This document shows, piece after piece, positions 15,691 to 24,471 of a stretch of DNA of 64,000 bases. How positions within the stretch are numbered: the first letter of the stretch is position 1; every line of letters begins with the position of its first letter. Source of the DNA: G020354085 sp964629975. GTDB lineage: Bacteria > Pseudomonadota > Gammaproteobacteria > Acidiferrobacterales > Sulfurifustaceae. A program made the translations under genes and the position numbers. The DNA lies in assembly GCA_964629975.1 (NCBI GenBank), contig CAZVUN010000002.1, positions 1 to 64,000 of the forward strand, written 5' to 3'. Under the pieces are notes generated by a model, which was given only the letters and a program-made list of their open reading frames with translations, did not search any database and was not told the DNA's origin.

Positions 15691-18600
15691 TCAACGCGTG
15701 GCGCGTGCCGCCGGGCTGCTGCGCGGCGGGGCGAGCGCATCGAGCAGCGCATTGAGCGCCGCAATCCGGTCCTCCGGCGTCGGCATCTCGCTCAGCACGC
15801 GCAGGCGATTCTGCCCGTCCAGGCGGTAGGTGCGGGGCGCCGACTGCAGCAGGCGCAGCACCGCGCCCGGATCGACCGCCGGCTTGTCGATGAATTCGAT
15901 GCGCGCACCCTTCGGTCCGGCGTCGATCTTGCGCACGCCGAGCGGCAGCGCGCGAATCTTGATGGCCGTCGCCTTGAACAGGCGCTGCGCCGGCTCGGGC
16001 AGCGCACCGAAGCGGTCGATCAGCTCCTCTTGCAGCTGCTGCAGCGTCTGCGGGTCGGGGGCGGCCGCGATGCGCCGGTACAGCACCAGGCGCAGGTGCA
16101 CGTCCGGGATGTAGTCCTCGGGCAGCAGCGCCGGTGCGTGGATGTTGATCTCGGCGCCGCTCGGCAGCACTGACGGCTCGCCGCGTTCGCCGGCGCGCAG
16201 GGAACGCACCGCGCGCGCGAGCAGCTCGGCGTACAACCCGAATCCCACCTCATCGATCACGCCGCTCTGGGCCTCGCCCAGCAGCTCGCCCGCCCCGCGG
16301 ATCTCGAGATCGTGCGCGGCGAGCGCAAATCCCGCCCCCAGATCCTCCAGCGAGCCGATCGCCTCGAGGCGCTTGCGCGCATCGGCGCTGATCGCCTTCC
16401 ATCCCGGTATCAGCAGATAGGCGTAGGCGCGGTGGCGCGAGCGCCCGACGCGCCCGCGCAGCTGGTGCAGCTGGGCGAGTCCGAGCTTGTCGGCGCGCTC
16501 GATGACGATGGTGTTGGCGCTCGGCACGTCGATGCCGGACTCGATGATGGTCGAGCACACCAGGATGTTGAAGCGCTGGTGGTAGAAATCGAGCATGACG
16601 CGCTCGAGCTCGCGCTCCGGCATCTGCCCGTGCGCCACGCGCAGGGTCGCCTCCGGCAGCAGCTCGGAGAGCTCGCGCGCGCGTTGCTCGATGGTGCGCA
16701 CCTCGTTGTGCAGGAAGTACACCTGGCCGCCGCGGCGGATCTCGCGCAGGCAGGCCTCGCGGATGATGTCGCGGTTCCATTCGTAGACGAAGGTCTTGAT
16801 CGACAGGCGCCCCTCGGGCGGCTGCGCCATGAGCGAGATGTCGCGCAGGCCGGCGAGCGCCAGGTTGAGGGTGCGCGGGATCGGCGTGGCGGTGAGGGTC
16901 AGGATGTCGACCTCGGCGCGCAGCTTCTTCAGGCGCTCCTTCTGGCGCACGCCGAAGCGGTGCTCCTCGTCGAGGATCACGAGCCCGAGATTCTTGAAAC
17001 GCACGTCATCCTGCAGCAGGCGGTGGGTACCGATGACGATGTCGACGCTGCCCTGGGCGAGTCCGGCGAGCGCGGCCGCCTCCTCGGCCGGGCTGCGAAA
17101 GCGCGACAGCAGCTCGATGCGGTAGGGCAGGCCGGCGAAGCGGTCGCGAAAGCTCTGGTAGTGCTGCTGCGCGAGCAGGGTGGTGGGCACGAGCACCGCG
17201 ACCTGCGCATGGCCATGCACGGCGAGAAATGCCGCGCGCATCGCCACCTCGGTCTTGCCGAAGCCGACGTCGCCGCACACCAGGCGGTCCATGGGCTTGG
17301 CCGCCTCCATGTCGGCGAGCGTGTCCTCGATGGCCTTGGCCTGGTCGGGTGTCTCCTCGAACGGAAAGGCGTCGGCGAACGCCTGGTAGTGCGCGTCGCG
17401 TCGGGGGAAGGCATGGCCCTGGCGCGCGGCGCGCAGCGCCTGCACTTCGAGCAGCTCGACCGCGGCGTCATGCGCCTTTTCCTGCGCGCGCCGCTTGGCC
17501 TTCTCCCACGCGTCGCCGCCGAGCTTGTGCAGCGGCGCCTTGTCCGGGTCGGTGCCGGTGTAGCGGCTGATCAGGTGCAGTGACAGCACCGGGATGTAGA
17601 GCTTGTCGCCGCCGGCGTACTCGAGGGTCAGGAACTCGGTCGGGCCGTCGCCGACATCGAGCGTCTGCAGGCCGAGATACCGGCCGATGCCATGGTCTTC
17701 GTGCACCACCGCATCGCCGACCTTGAGCTCGGCGAGACTGCGGATGACGGCCTCGGGTTCGCGCCCGGCGCGCAGGCGCCGGCGGCGCTGCGCCGCGCGC
17801 TCGCCATAGAGCTGCGGTTCGGTGATGACGCTGATGGCGGGCTCGTGCAGCAGCAGACCCTTTTCGACGGTGGCGACGGTAAGCGCAAGCCGCGCGCCGC
17901 CTTGCCGGAACGCGGGCCAATCGGCCACGGCGGCAGGTTCGATGCCATGCTCGTGCAGCAGGGTCAGCAGCGTTTCGCGCCGCCCCGCGGTTTCCGCCAC
18001 CAGCAGCACACGACCCGGATAGGACGCGAGATACTCGAACAGGACGTGGTACGGTGCGTCCGCCTTGGGGTCGACCGGCAGGTTCGGCGGTGGCGGCGCG
18101 AGGTACGGGACGGTGGCGGTGGCGTCCTGCGGCCCGAGCGCGGCGTCCGGCGCGTGCAGGTCGAGCAGGCTGACGCGCGGATGCTCGGCGCTGCGCTCGG
18201 CCAGCGCGGCGGCGCCAAAGAACACCTCCTGCGGCGACAGGCACGGGCGCTCCTGGCTCAGGCGCAGCTCGCGGTAGCGTTCCTCGACTTCGCGCGCGAA
18301 CGCGTGGCCGGCGTCGAGCGCGCCCGCGTCGAGGATGCACAGCGCGTCCGGCGGGAGATAGTCGAAGAAACTCGCCGTGCGATCGAAGAACAGCGGCAGG
18401 TAGTATTCGATGCCGGCCGGGCTCAGGCCCTGGGTCACGTCGCGGTACAGGCTCGAGCGCTGCGGATCGCCCTCGAAGCGTGCGCGGAAGTTCTGACGGA
18501 ACTTCTGGATCGCGGAGGCGGTGAGCGGAAATTCGCGCGCCGGCAGCAGCTTGATATTCGCCAGCGCCTTCCCGGAGCGCTGGCTCGCCGGATCGAACTC

Positions 18601-19224
18601 GCGGATCGATTCGATCTGATCGTCCAGCAGGTCGAGGCGAAACGGGCTGGGCCCGCCCATTGGGTAGATATCGATCAATCCGCCGCGCAGCGCAAATTCC
18701 CCCGGCTCCATGACCTGCGAAACGGCCTGGTAGGCGGCCTGCGCCAGTTGCGCGCGCAGTGCCGCGACATCCAGCCGCTCCCCGACCCGGAGGATGAAAC
18801 TGTGTCCGGCGACGTACTCGCGCGGCGCGAGCCGGTGCAGCAGCGTCGCGGCGGTGGCGAGCACCACGCCCTGGCGCAGGTTCGGCAGGCTGAACAGGGC
18901 CGCGAGCCGCTGCGAGATGATGTCCGGGTGCGGCGAGACCGCGTCGTACGGCAGGCTCTCCCAGTCGGGAAAGTTGAGCACCGGCAGCGGGTCGGCGCCG
19001 AGGTAGAAGCGGATCTCGTCCTCGAGCTGCTGCAGCAGGTGGGTGCTGCGGCCGATGACCAGGACGGGCCCCGGGTAGCGGCGGGCGGCGCACGCGATGG
19101 CTAGGCCCCGGGCGCTGCCGAACAGCCCCGCCCAGGCCAGATGCTCGCCGCGTGCGCTGGGGAGCACCGGACTAAGTGGCGATACGGCAACGGTTTCCGG
19201 TTTGGCGGACGGGGCAGGGGACAT
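15691..19224 (-). CDS. mfd: Transcription-repair coupling factor Mfd
   Basis: The protein of about 1177 residues removes stalled RNA polymerase and recruits UvrA. In order: UvrB-like domains 1a/2/1b (WESLPYDAVSPHPDIISQR near residue 105), the RNA polymerase interaction domain (LKVGDAVVHEDHGIGRYLGL), the RecG-like translocase with Walker A GDVGFGKT near residue 651 and DEEH box ILDEEHRFGVRQKERL, TATPIPRTL, and a C-terminal regulatory domain with PPEDYIPD-like sequence LLPEDYIPDVHLRL. The start is placed at ATG 19224; the upstream 25 residues of the open frame look non-conserved. It is divergent from carD, whose product shares the RID fold. Confidence 0.95.
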   Translation of the reverse strand: MSPAPSAKPETVAVSPLSPVLPSARGEHLAWAGLFGSARGLAIACAARRYPGPVLVIGRSTHLLQQLEDEIRFYLGADPLPVLNFPDWESLPYDAVSPHPDIISQRLAALFSLPNLRQGVVLATAATLLHRLAPREYVAGHSFILRVGERLDVAALRAQLAQAAYQAVSQVMEPGEFALRGGLIDIYPMGGPSPFRLDLLDDQIESIREFDPASQRSGKALANIKLLPAREFPLTASAIQKFRQNFRARFEGDPQRSSLYRDVTQGLSPAGIEYYLPLFFDRTASFFDYLPPDALCILDAGALDAGHAFAREVEERYRELRLSQERPCLSPQEVFFGAAALAERSAEHPRVSLLDLHAPDAALGPQDATATVPYLAPPPPNLPVDPKADAPYHVLFEYLASYPGRVLLVAETAGRRETLLTLLHEHGIEPAAVADWPAFRQGGARLALTVATVEKGLLLHEPAISVITEPQLYGERAAQRRRRLRAGREPEAVIRSLAELKVGDAVVHEDHGIGRYLGLQTLDVGDGPTEFLTLEYAGGDKLYIPVLSLHLISRYTGTDPDKAPLHKLGGDAWEKAKRRAQEKAHDAAVELLEVQALRAARQGHAFPRRDAHYQAFADAFPFEETPDQAKAIEDTLADMEAAKPMDRLVCGDVGFGKTEVAMRAAFLAVHGHAQVAVLVPTTLLAQQHYQSFRDRFAGLPYRIELLSRFRSPAEEAAALAGLAQGSVDIVIGTHRLLQDDVRFKNLGLVILDEEHRFGVRQKERLKKLRAEVDILTLTATPIPRTLNLALAGLRDISLMAQPPEGRLSIKTFVYEWNRDIIREACLREIRRGGQVYFLHNEVRTIEQRARELSELLPEATLRVAHGQMPERELERVMLDFYHQRFNILVCSTIIESGIDVPSANTIVIERADKLGLAQLHQLRGRVGRSRHRAYAYLLIPGWKAISADARKRLEAIGSLEDLGAGFALAAHDLEIRGAGELLGEAQSGVIDEVGFGLYAELLARAVRSLRAGERGEPSVLPSGAEINIHAPALLPEDYIPDVHLRLVLYRRIAAAPDPQTLQQLQEELIDRFGALPEPAQRLFKATAIKIRALPLGVRKIDAGPKGARIEFIDKPAVDPGAVLRLLQSAPRTYRLDGQNRLRVLSEMPTPEDRIAALNALLDALAPPRSSPAARATR

Positions 19225-19292
19225 GGTCGAGGCGTGCGTTGGCGGGCGCATTCTAGCGCACCGCGAGGGTTCGCCGGTGGGGGGCGAAATGC

Positions 19293-19321
19293 TTGTCACC
19301 TAAGCGGGTTATCGGCATAAT
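19293..19321 (+). promoter_or_regulatory. Sigma-70-like promoter for carD
   Basis: TTGTCA (19293-19298) and CATAAT (19316-19321) are separated by exactly 17 bases, each one mismatch from consensus. The predicted transcript starts near 19328, about 65 bases before the carD ATG at 19393, which has an aggaagg ribosome site. Confidence 0.65.
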
Positions 19322-19392
19322 TTCATCGACTGCGGCAACACAATACTATAACCCCCGGCTGCATCCCCAATTTCACACAGGAAGGTGGTTGC

Positions 19393-19899
19393 ATGACGAA
19401 GCGTGCGCGGTTCAAGGTCGGTGACTCGATTTTCTATCCGTCCGCCGGTGTGGGCGTGATCCAGGCCGCGGAAGACATCTACGTCGCCGGCAAGATGGAG
19501 CCGTGCTACGTCATCCTCATTCCGGAAACACGCATGGTCATCCGCGTGCCGAAGGCGAATCTCGACAAGAACGGCATCCGCCCGCTGCTCAACGAGCGCA
19601 AGCTCAAGGAGCTGTTCAAGGTGCTGGCGGCGCGCAGCAATCGCAAGCGCGTCACCGGTGGCAACTGGACCGAGCGCTGCAAGGAGATCGAGCGCAAGAT
19701 CAACTCCGGCTCGTGCCTCGAGCTGGGCGAGGTGGTGCGCGACCTGATGCGCTGGAAGAAGCAGTCCGGTCTCTCGTTCGAAGAGTCGATGCTGCTCGAG
19801 ACGGCGTGCGGCTACCTGGCGCGCGAAGTGGCGGCGGTCGAGGGCATCGGCATGGACGCCGCGCGCGATCGCATCTCAAGCTGCGTCGGCACCAACTAG
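19393..19899 (+). CDS. CarD-family RNA polymerase-binding regulator
   Basis: The 168-residue protein has an N-terminal RID (RFKVGDSIFYPSAGVGVIQ, residues 6-24, through about 60) and an all-helical C-terminal domain ending in LLETACGYLAREVAAVEG, the CarD/CdnL layout. CarD proteins bind the RNA polymerase beta lobe and stabilise open promoter complexes, notably at rRNA promoters in mycobacteria. The size is close to mycobacterial CarD (162 residues). It is transcribed away from mfd, which uses the same RID fold, and 13 bases before ispD. The precise role in this organism is unknown. Confidence 0.85.
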   Translation: MTKRARFKVGDSIFYPSAGVGVIQAAEDIYVAGKMEPCYVILIPETRMVIRVPKANLDKNGIRPLLNERKLKELFKVLAARSNRKRVTGGNWTERCKEIERKINSGSCLELGEVVRDLMRWKKQSGLSFEESMLLETACGYLAREVAAVEGIGMDAARDRISSCVGTN

Positions 19900-19912
19900 C
19901 CGCCGGCACGAT

Positions 19913-20632
19913 TTGTCCGCCGCTGCACGCATCTGGGCCCTGATCCCCGCCGGGGGCGTCGGGTCCCGGATGCAGTCGGCGATCCCGAAGCAGTATCTGC
20001 CCCTCAACGGTCGCCCCGTCATTGCGCATGCCCTCGAGCGCCTGTGCACGCACGCGCGCATCGAGGGCTGCCTGGTGGGCATCGCCGCCGACGATCCGCA
20101 CTGGTCGTCACAGGCCGGCGCCTCGGCACCGTGGCCGCGCCTGCTCGGCACCTACCCCGGCGGTCCGACGCGCGCGCATACCGTGCTCAATGGTCTTGGC
20201 GCGCTCGCGCCGCACGCCGCGCCCACAGACTGGGTGCTGGTTCACGACGCGGTGCGTCCGTGCGTGCGCGCGCGGGACATCGACCGACTGATCGACGCGG
20301 CGACCGCCAGTGAGCACGGCGGGCTGCTCGCGTTGCCGATGGCCGATACCGTGAAACGCGCCGACGCCTCGGATCGCGTGATCGAGACCGTGCCGCGCGC
20401 GCGTCTGTGGCGCGCGCTCACGCCGCAGATGTTCCGCCACGCGGCGTTGCAACAAGCGCTCACGCAGGCGCTGCAACGCCACGTCGAGGTGACGGATGAG
20501 GCCATGGCCATCGAGCTGGCCGGCGGACGGCCGCTGCTGGTGGCCGGACATCCGGACAACATCAAGATCACGCTGCCGGGCGACCTGCCGCTGGCAGAGC
20601 TCTTCCTTCGGCAACAGGCGGGTGCCGCGTGA
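19913..20632 (+). CDS. ispD: 2-C-methyl-D-erythritol 4-phosphate cytidylyltransferase
   Basis: The 239-residue enzyme of the MEP isoprenoid pathway forms CDP-ME from MEP and CTP. The nucleotide loop is [18 protein letters not shown], with VHDAVRPCV and [11 protein letters not shown] further on. The best start is TTG 19913, 13 bases after carD, because the CTP-binding loop must lie near the N-terminus and no ATG or GTG is closer. It overlaps ispF by ATGA-type coupling. Isoprenoid supply here also feeds the polyprenyl carriers used in the polysaccharide region. Confidence 0.93.
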   Translation: MSAAARIWALIPAGGVGSRMQSAIPKQYLPLNGRPVIAHALERLCTHARIEGCLVGIAADDPHWSSQAGASAPWPRLLGTYPGGPTRAHTVLNGLGALAPHAAPTDWVLVHDAVRPCVRARDIDRLIDAATASEHGGLLALPMADTVKRADASDRVIETVPRARLWRALTPQMFRHAALQQALTQALQRHVEVTDEAMAIELAGGRPLLVAGHPDNIKITLPGDLPLAELFLRQQAGAA

Positions 20633-21120
20633 TGCGCGTCGGTCATGGCTACGACGTACATCAACTGGTCGCGGGCCGCGACCTGGTGATCGGCGGGGTA
20701 AAGATCCCGCACCGCAAGGGGCTGCTCGGGCACTCGGACGCGGACGTGCTGCTGCACGCGATCTGTGATGCCTGCCTCGGGGCCGCCGCGCTCGGCGACA
20801 TCGGCCGGCACTTCCCGGACAGCGACCCGCGCTACAAGGGCATCGACAGCCGCGTCCTGCTGCGGCACGTGTGTGCCTTGCTGGCCGAGCGCGGCTGGCG
20901 GGTGGTCAACGTCGACAGCACGGTGATCGCCCAGGCGCCGCGCCTGGCGCCGCATCTGGCGCAGATGATCGCCAACATCGCCGCCGACCTGCAGATCGCC
21001 GCGAGCCAGGTGAACGTCAAGGCCACGACCACCGAGCACCTCGGCTTCGCCGGGCGCGAGGAGGGCATTGCCGCGCACGCGGTGGTGCTGATCGAGCGCG
21101 CCGCGCCCGGCCACGGGTGA
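20632..21120 (+). CDS. ispF: 2-C-methyl-D-erythritol 2,4-cyclodiphosphate synthase
   Basis: The 162-residue trimeric enzyme follows IspD/IspE in the MEP pathway. Metal ligands are in [11 protein letters not shown] (Asp and His) and [32 protein letters not shown] closes the active site. ATG 20632 gives the usual N-terminus; GTG 20629 is one codon upstream. ispE is not in the window. Confidence 0.95.
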   Translation: MRVGHGYDVHQLVAGRDLVIGGVKIPHRKGLLGHSDADVLLHAICDACLGAAALGDIGRHFPDSDPRYKGIDSRVLLRHVCALLAERGWRVVNVDSTVIAQAPRLAPHLAQMIANIAADLQIAASQVNVKATTTEHLGFAGREEGIAAHAVVLIERAAPGHG

Positions 21121-21382
21121 AAGGGGTTCAAGCACCTCCTGCGGGTCGGCCTGCTCGTGCTCGGCGTGCACCCGTGGGGGGCGACGCAGCCGGTGACGCA
21201 TCGAGCGAGGCGATCGCGCGGCAGATCGAGGCGGTGCGGGTCGGGCGGGTGGCGAGCGTTCGCGGCTACCCGGTGCGCGTCGACGCCCCGGACCGCCGGG
21301 TCGGGCAGGGTGCACGGTCGTCGCGCGCCGGCGACGGCGCCTGCGATCTGGTGTGGGTGGAGCGTTTCTTCGTGCGCTAACG
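21121..21382 (+). pseudogene. Decayed secreted-protein gene (possible L,D-transpeptidase N-terminus)
   Basis: There is no intact gene here. One frame just after ispF reads a signal-peptide-like stretch, FKHLLRVGLLVLG then WGATQPVT (about 21125-21200). The following sequence continues sensibly in another frame, as ASSEAIARQIEAVRVGRVAS then VRGYPV (about 21200-21280), ending VWVERFFVR* at 21380. The Q-I-E-x-x-R-x-G pattern after a signal peptide recalls the N-terminus of YcbB-like L,D-transpeptidases, but the catalytic domain is absent. A frameshift and large deletion would explain this. The identity is a guess; the signal peptide followed by a frame change is what can be seen. Confidence 0.3.
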
Positions 21383-22021
21383 TCACGACGGCGGTTGCTT
21401 TCGGGCGACCCGAAACGCGAAGTCGGACCCCCAGTCCTCCCAGAACGCGAGTTGCAGCCATAGCATCGCGATCGCTTCCAGGTAGCGCGCGTTGCTGAGG
21501 GCGCCGCAGTCCTGCGGTTCGTAGCCGCAGGCCTGGATGAGCTCCCGGACGGCTGCCTTGGCGGGTGCGTCGTCGCCGCAGTAGAGCACCTGCGCCGTCG
21601 CGCCGGCGAATGCCGGGTTCGGGAAGTTGTCGGCGGTGATGCCGTTGAACGCCTTCACCACTTGGGCGCCGGGCAACGCACGCGCGATCTGCTCGGCGGC
21701 CGAGTCGTTCCCGCCGACCACGAGATGGGAGACGTCGGCCGAAAGCGGGTTGGTGAGGTCGATGATTATCTTGCCGGCGAGCTCGCGGTCGATCGCTTTG
21801 ACAAGGTCGAGCGCGAATACCCACGGCACCGCCACGATCACCAGCCCGGCCGCGCGCGCGGCCTCGGCGTAGCTCGTTACCGAGACCCCGGCGAGGCCGG
21901 CGAACCTGCCCCGGGTCTCATCGGGCCGGCGCGAGCCGTAGACGACCTGATGCCCTGTCGCCGCGAGGCGCTGTCCCACGGCCGAACCCATCTTGCCAGT
22001 GCCGAGGATCGCGATCTTCAT
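21383..22021 (-). CDS. NADPH-dependent F420 reductase-like/NAD(P)-binding oxidoreductase
   Basis: The 212-residue protein begins with a Rossmann motif AILGTGKMGSAVGQRLA and VVYGSRRPDETRGR, matching the NpdG-like family, which includes F420:NADP oxidoreductases and related proteins. The middle has VIVAVPWVFALDLV and DLTNPLSAD; the C-terminus has KAFNGITADNFPNP and NARYLEAIAMLWLQLAF. In gammaproteobacteria F420 is usually absent, so the cofactor partner may be a flavin or another substrate. It is the last gene of a minus-strand operon with a nitroreductase and a TetR regulator. Confidence 0.65.
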   Translation of the reverse strand: MKIAILGTGKMGSAVGQRLAATGHQVVYGSRRPDETRGRFAGLAGVSVTSYAEAARAAGLVIVAVPWVFALDLVKAIDRELAGKIIIDLTNPLSADVSHLVVGGNDSAAEQIARALPGAQVVKAFNGITADNFPNPAFAGATAQVLYCGDDAPAKAAVRELIQACGYEPQDCGALSNARYLEAIAMLWLQLAFWEDWGSDFAFRVARKQPPS

Positions 22022-22033
22022 TTTGTCGTTCGC

Positions 22034-22651
22034 CTATCCGTTCGCGTCGCGCGCGCCGCCTGCGTCCGACATGTGGTGGTGCGGGGCGAGGTCGGGGGCA
22101 TCCATGTAGAGCGGTTGCTTGCCGGGTCCCTTGAACAGGCCGGCGTGGTAGGCGAATTGACCCCAGTAGGCGTTGCGCCCGGTGTATTCCCAGGCGATCT
22201 TTGGCTGCTGCCGGTTGCGGTAGGTATGAACCGCGCCGATGGCGAGCCGCACGGTCGGCGCGCTCGGGCCGGCGACGTTGTGGAGCTCGACCGGGGCGCC
22301 TGGGTTGATCGGGCTTTGCAGCGGCTTGGTCACCAGGTGCAGCACCGACGGGATCTCGGCACTGCGCTGGTCGGTGGCGTGCGTCACGCGAATTGGCACG
22401 TACTCGCTGGTCACGAGCGTCGCCTGGAACGGCGCGAACAGCGTCTCGACGATCCCGCGCAGGGCGGCGCGCTGGGCCGGCGACGTGGCCGCGTCGATGT
22501 AGGAATAGATGTTCATCGGGCTGCGGTTGATCGGCCCGCTGAAGCTCAGCGCGATCACGAATACGCCGCCGGCGAGATCGGTGTCGCGATAGCGACCCTG
22601 CTCGATGCTCCAGACGAGCGTCCCGTCGCAGCTGCGGTGATGCGGCTGCAT
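22034..22651 (-). CDS. DUF1326-like protein, possibly N-terminally damaged
   Basis: The 205-residue frame starts near a typical DUF1326 segment (CDGTLVWSIEQGRYRDTDL) and continues with YSYIDAATSPAQRAALRGIVETLF. Known members have about 50 more residues in front, with Cys motifs. Here an ATG at 22708 opens another frame (MDRIRVNDALSGFAGAI) that runs out of phase over this start, which may mean a frameshift or only a short start region. The C-terminal half is His- and Tyr-rich (APHHHMSD), compatible with metal binding. Function is not known. It lies between nitroreductase and oxidoreductase genes in the TetR operon. Confidence 0.5.
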   Translation of the reverse strand: MQPHHRSCDGTLVWSIEQGRYRDTDLAGGVFVIALSFSGPINRSPMNIYSYIDAATSPAQRAALRGIVETLFAPFQATLVTSEYVPIRVTHATDQRSAEIPSVLHLVTKPLQSPINPGAPVELHNVAGPSAPTVRLAIGAVHTYRNRQQPKIAWEYTGRNAYWGQFAYHAGLFKGPGKQPLYMDAPDLAPHHHMSDAGGARDANG

Positions 22652-22738
22652 GTCGTTATGGCGCCGGCGAAGCCGGACAGGGCATCGTTGACGCGGATCC
22701 GATCCATGGCGGCCTCCCTGCGCGCGGTCGTCTGCGGT

Positions 22739-23404
22739 TCAGAACCGCTCCCAGTGCACGATCTCTTCGAACGGGCGGCGCTGCTGGCGCGGCAGCTCCT
22801 CGCGCGCCGCATAGCCGATCGCGATGAGCATTGTCACGATGTAGCCGTCGGGCACGCCCAGGAACTGGGTGACCCCGGGGGGATCGAAGCCGATCAGCGG
22901 CGCGGTGGCGAGCCCCATCGACTGTGCGGCGAGCATGAGCGTCATGGCCGCGAGGCAGCTGCCGCCGACGGCGTGCTCGATCTTCCTGCGCTCGTCGGGA
23001 TAGACGATGTCGACGGCCTGCAACCACGCGCCCTTGGTCGCTTCGTCGATGTAGCCGTTGTCCTGGAACTGCTGGAGGATCTGGCGGTCGCGACGGTGCG
23101 GGTTGAGATCGCCGATCACGCCGATCACGGCGGCGCTGTCGGTGACCTGGCTCTGGTTCCAGCAGAGCGGCCGCAGTGCCTCCTTGCGGGCTTGATCCTG
23201 GACGACGACGAAGTCCCAGGGCTGGAAGTTCCAGGACGAGGGACTGAGCGCGGTCAGCTCGAACAGCTTGCGCAGGGTCTGTAGCGGGATCTTCTGGCCC
23301 GGCTTGAAGTAGTGCACGGACCGCCGCGTCCGTATCGCCTCTTCGACGGTCATCGCGTGCGTGCTGCGGGCGGCGGCCGGTCTTTCCAGGGTTGACGACA
23401 CCAT
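22739..23404 (-). CDS. Nitroreductase-family FMN oxidoreductase
   Basis: The 221-residue protein has RTRRSVHYFKPGQKIP near the N-terminus (FMN-phosphate-binding Arg residues), SPSSWNFQPWDFVVV, and GSCLAAMTLMLAAQSMGLATAPLIGFDP, the standard nitroreductase fold. The best alternative start is M18 (TVEEAIRTRRS). Proteins of this type reduce nitro groups, quinones or flavins with NAD(P)H. The operon context with a TetR regulator suggests induction by an electrophilic or redox-active compound. Confidence 0.85.
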   Translation of the reverse strand: MVSSTLERPAAARSTHAMTVEEAIRTRRSVHYFKPGQKIPLQTLRKLFELTALSPSSWNFQPWDFVVVQDQARKEALRPLCWNQSQVTDSAAVIGVIGDLNPHRRDRQILQQFQDNGYIDEATKGAWLQAVDIVYPDERRKIEHAVGGSCLAAMTLMLAAQSMGLATAPLIGFDPPGVTQFLGVPDGYIVTMLIAIGYAAREELPRQQRRPFEEIVHWERF

Positions 23405-23434
23405 ACTCGATCCTCCTTTGCGTGGTGTGATGAG

Positions 23435-24058
23435 TTACCGATCCGCGGCGATTCCGAGCGCGCGGAAGAACAGCTCCAGCGCCTGATCGACGATGGTCTC
23501 GGGCGGAATGTCCTTGAGGCGCTGGTCCTTCAGCATGCATTTCGCGTACAGCGCTTCCCGGACCAGGCCCTGGTAGAGCAGGCCCGCGACGCGCGGGTCG
23601 AGGGTCGCGGGCACCCGCCCGGCGGCCTTCAGTTCGTTCACCTCGATCTCGACGAAGTCGATGAACGGCTTCCAGCGGTTCTCGAAGAACTGGGCGGCGG
23701 TCGAGTTGCCCTCGAGCGCGGCCTGTAGCTCCATACGCAGGTAGTCCGGTTCGCGGCAGACGCCGCGCACGTAGAGTTGTGTGATGCGCCGCAGTACCGA
23801 CGCGAAGTTGGCGTCCTCCGCGATGATCGCTTCGACGTACTCCTCGCGCCGGCACGACATCTCCTCCAGCACCGCGTCGTACAACGCCTCCTTCGACGGG
23901 AAATGGCGGTACAGGATCGCCGGGCTCACCTTCACCCGGCGCGCGATTTCGTCGACCGACACCCCGTGAAAGCCGGTCTTGGCGAACAGCCGCCTGGCCT
24001 CGTCGAGGATGCTGCGTCGCCGATCTTTGGCGCGGAGGCGTTTCCTGGCAAAGGGCAT
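23435..24058 (-). CDS. TetR/AcrR-family transcriptional regulator
   Basis: The 207-residue repressor has the TetR DNA-binding helices RRSILDEARRLFAKTGFHGVS then VDEIARRVKVSPAILYRHFPSKEALYDAV at residues 13-62, and an all-helical ligand domain with a C-terminal GLVREALYAKCMLKD region. The start is ATG 24058; the longer open frame upstream overlaps the TusA-like gene out of phase and is a shadow. A 14-base palindrome in the operon promoter (24458-24471) is its likely operator, implying self-control. Confidence 0.9.
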   Translation of the reverse strand: MPFARKRLRAKDRRRSILDEARRLFAKTGFHGVSVDEIARRVKVSPAILYRHFPSKEALYDAVLEEMSCRREEYVEAIIAEDANFASVLRRITQLYVRGVCREPDYLRMELQAALEGNSTAAQFFENRWKPFIDFVEIEVNELKAAGRVPATLDPRVAGLLYQGLVREALYAKCMLKDQRLKDIPPETIVDQALELFFRALGIAADR

Positions 24059-24171
24059 GGTTCGGGATCGTCCCGGCAGACTCGCCGCCCGCGCGGGCGC
24101 AAAGGGTTCCGGAACGATGCGTCCTTGCATGCGGCCCTGCGCGCGGGTTGTGCCGGTCGACGGGTTGTCGG

Positions 24172-24408
24172 TCAGGGCTGCCTTTGCAGCACGTAAACGT
24201 AGTGGTCGTCGGCGTTCACGAAATCCACGATCCGGTTCCCCGTTTGTGGGCAGAATGCCTCGAGATCCTTCGGGAATCCCGGATCGGTCGCCAGGACGCG
24301 CACGGCAGACCCCGGGGTGCAACGCGCCATGGCCGGCCACGCCTCGATGATCGGGACCGGGCAGCGCCGGCCGCGCGCGCCCACGACCACTTCTGCGGTT
24401 GTGTTCAT
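24172..24408 (-). CDS. TusA-like sulfurtransferase/redox protein
   Basis: The 78-residue protein has the TusA/SirA fold with the conserved Cys-Pro pair in GRRCPVPIIEAWPAM (Cys near residue 16) and a C-terminal half ending DDHYVYVLQRQP. TusA proteins carry sulfur as a persulfide on that Cys. Two more Cys residues (CTPGS, FCPQTG) are unusual. ATG 24408 is preferred over a start at 24450, which would add an Arg-rich tail. It is the first gene after the TetR-type promoter, so it may be a sulfur or redox relay for the operon. Confidence 0.75.
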   Translation of the reverse strand: MNTTAEVVVGARGRRCPVPIIEAWPAMARCTPGSAVRVLATDPGFPKDLEAFCPQTGNRIVDFVNADDHYVYVLQRQP

Positions 24409-24457
24409 TGATGGACGTCTCCTGCGCCGGCCCCCGAGCGGGGCGAACACAAGTAAG

Positions 24458-24471
24458 TAAACGTTCGTTTA
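24458..24471 (-). promoter_or_regulatory. TetR-type palindromic operator
   Basis: TAAACG-TT-CGTTTA is a perfect 6+6 inverted repeat with a 2-base centre. It overlaps the downstream edge of the -10 of the minus-strand promoter at 24470-24499. Binding there would block RNA polymerase. The only DNA-binding protein of the operon is the TetR regulator two genes down. Confidence 0.7.

Noticed and set aside
16312..19104. Plus-strand frames of 423 and 470 residues opposite mfd
   Set aside because: Antisense shadows with low-complexity Arg/Gln content and no motif.
20871..21380. A 169-residue frame over ispF and the gap after it
   Set aside because: Its first half is a shadow of ispF; only the last part may be a remnant, reported as a pseudogene.
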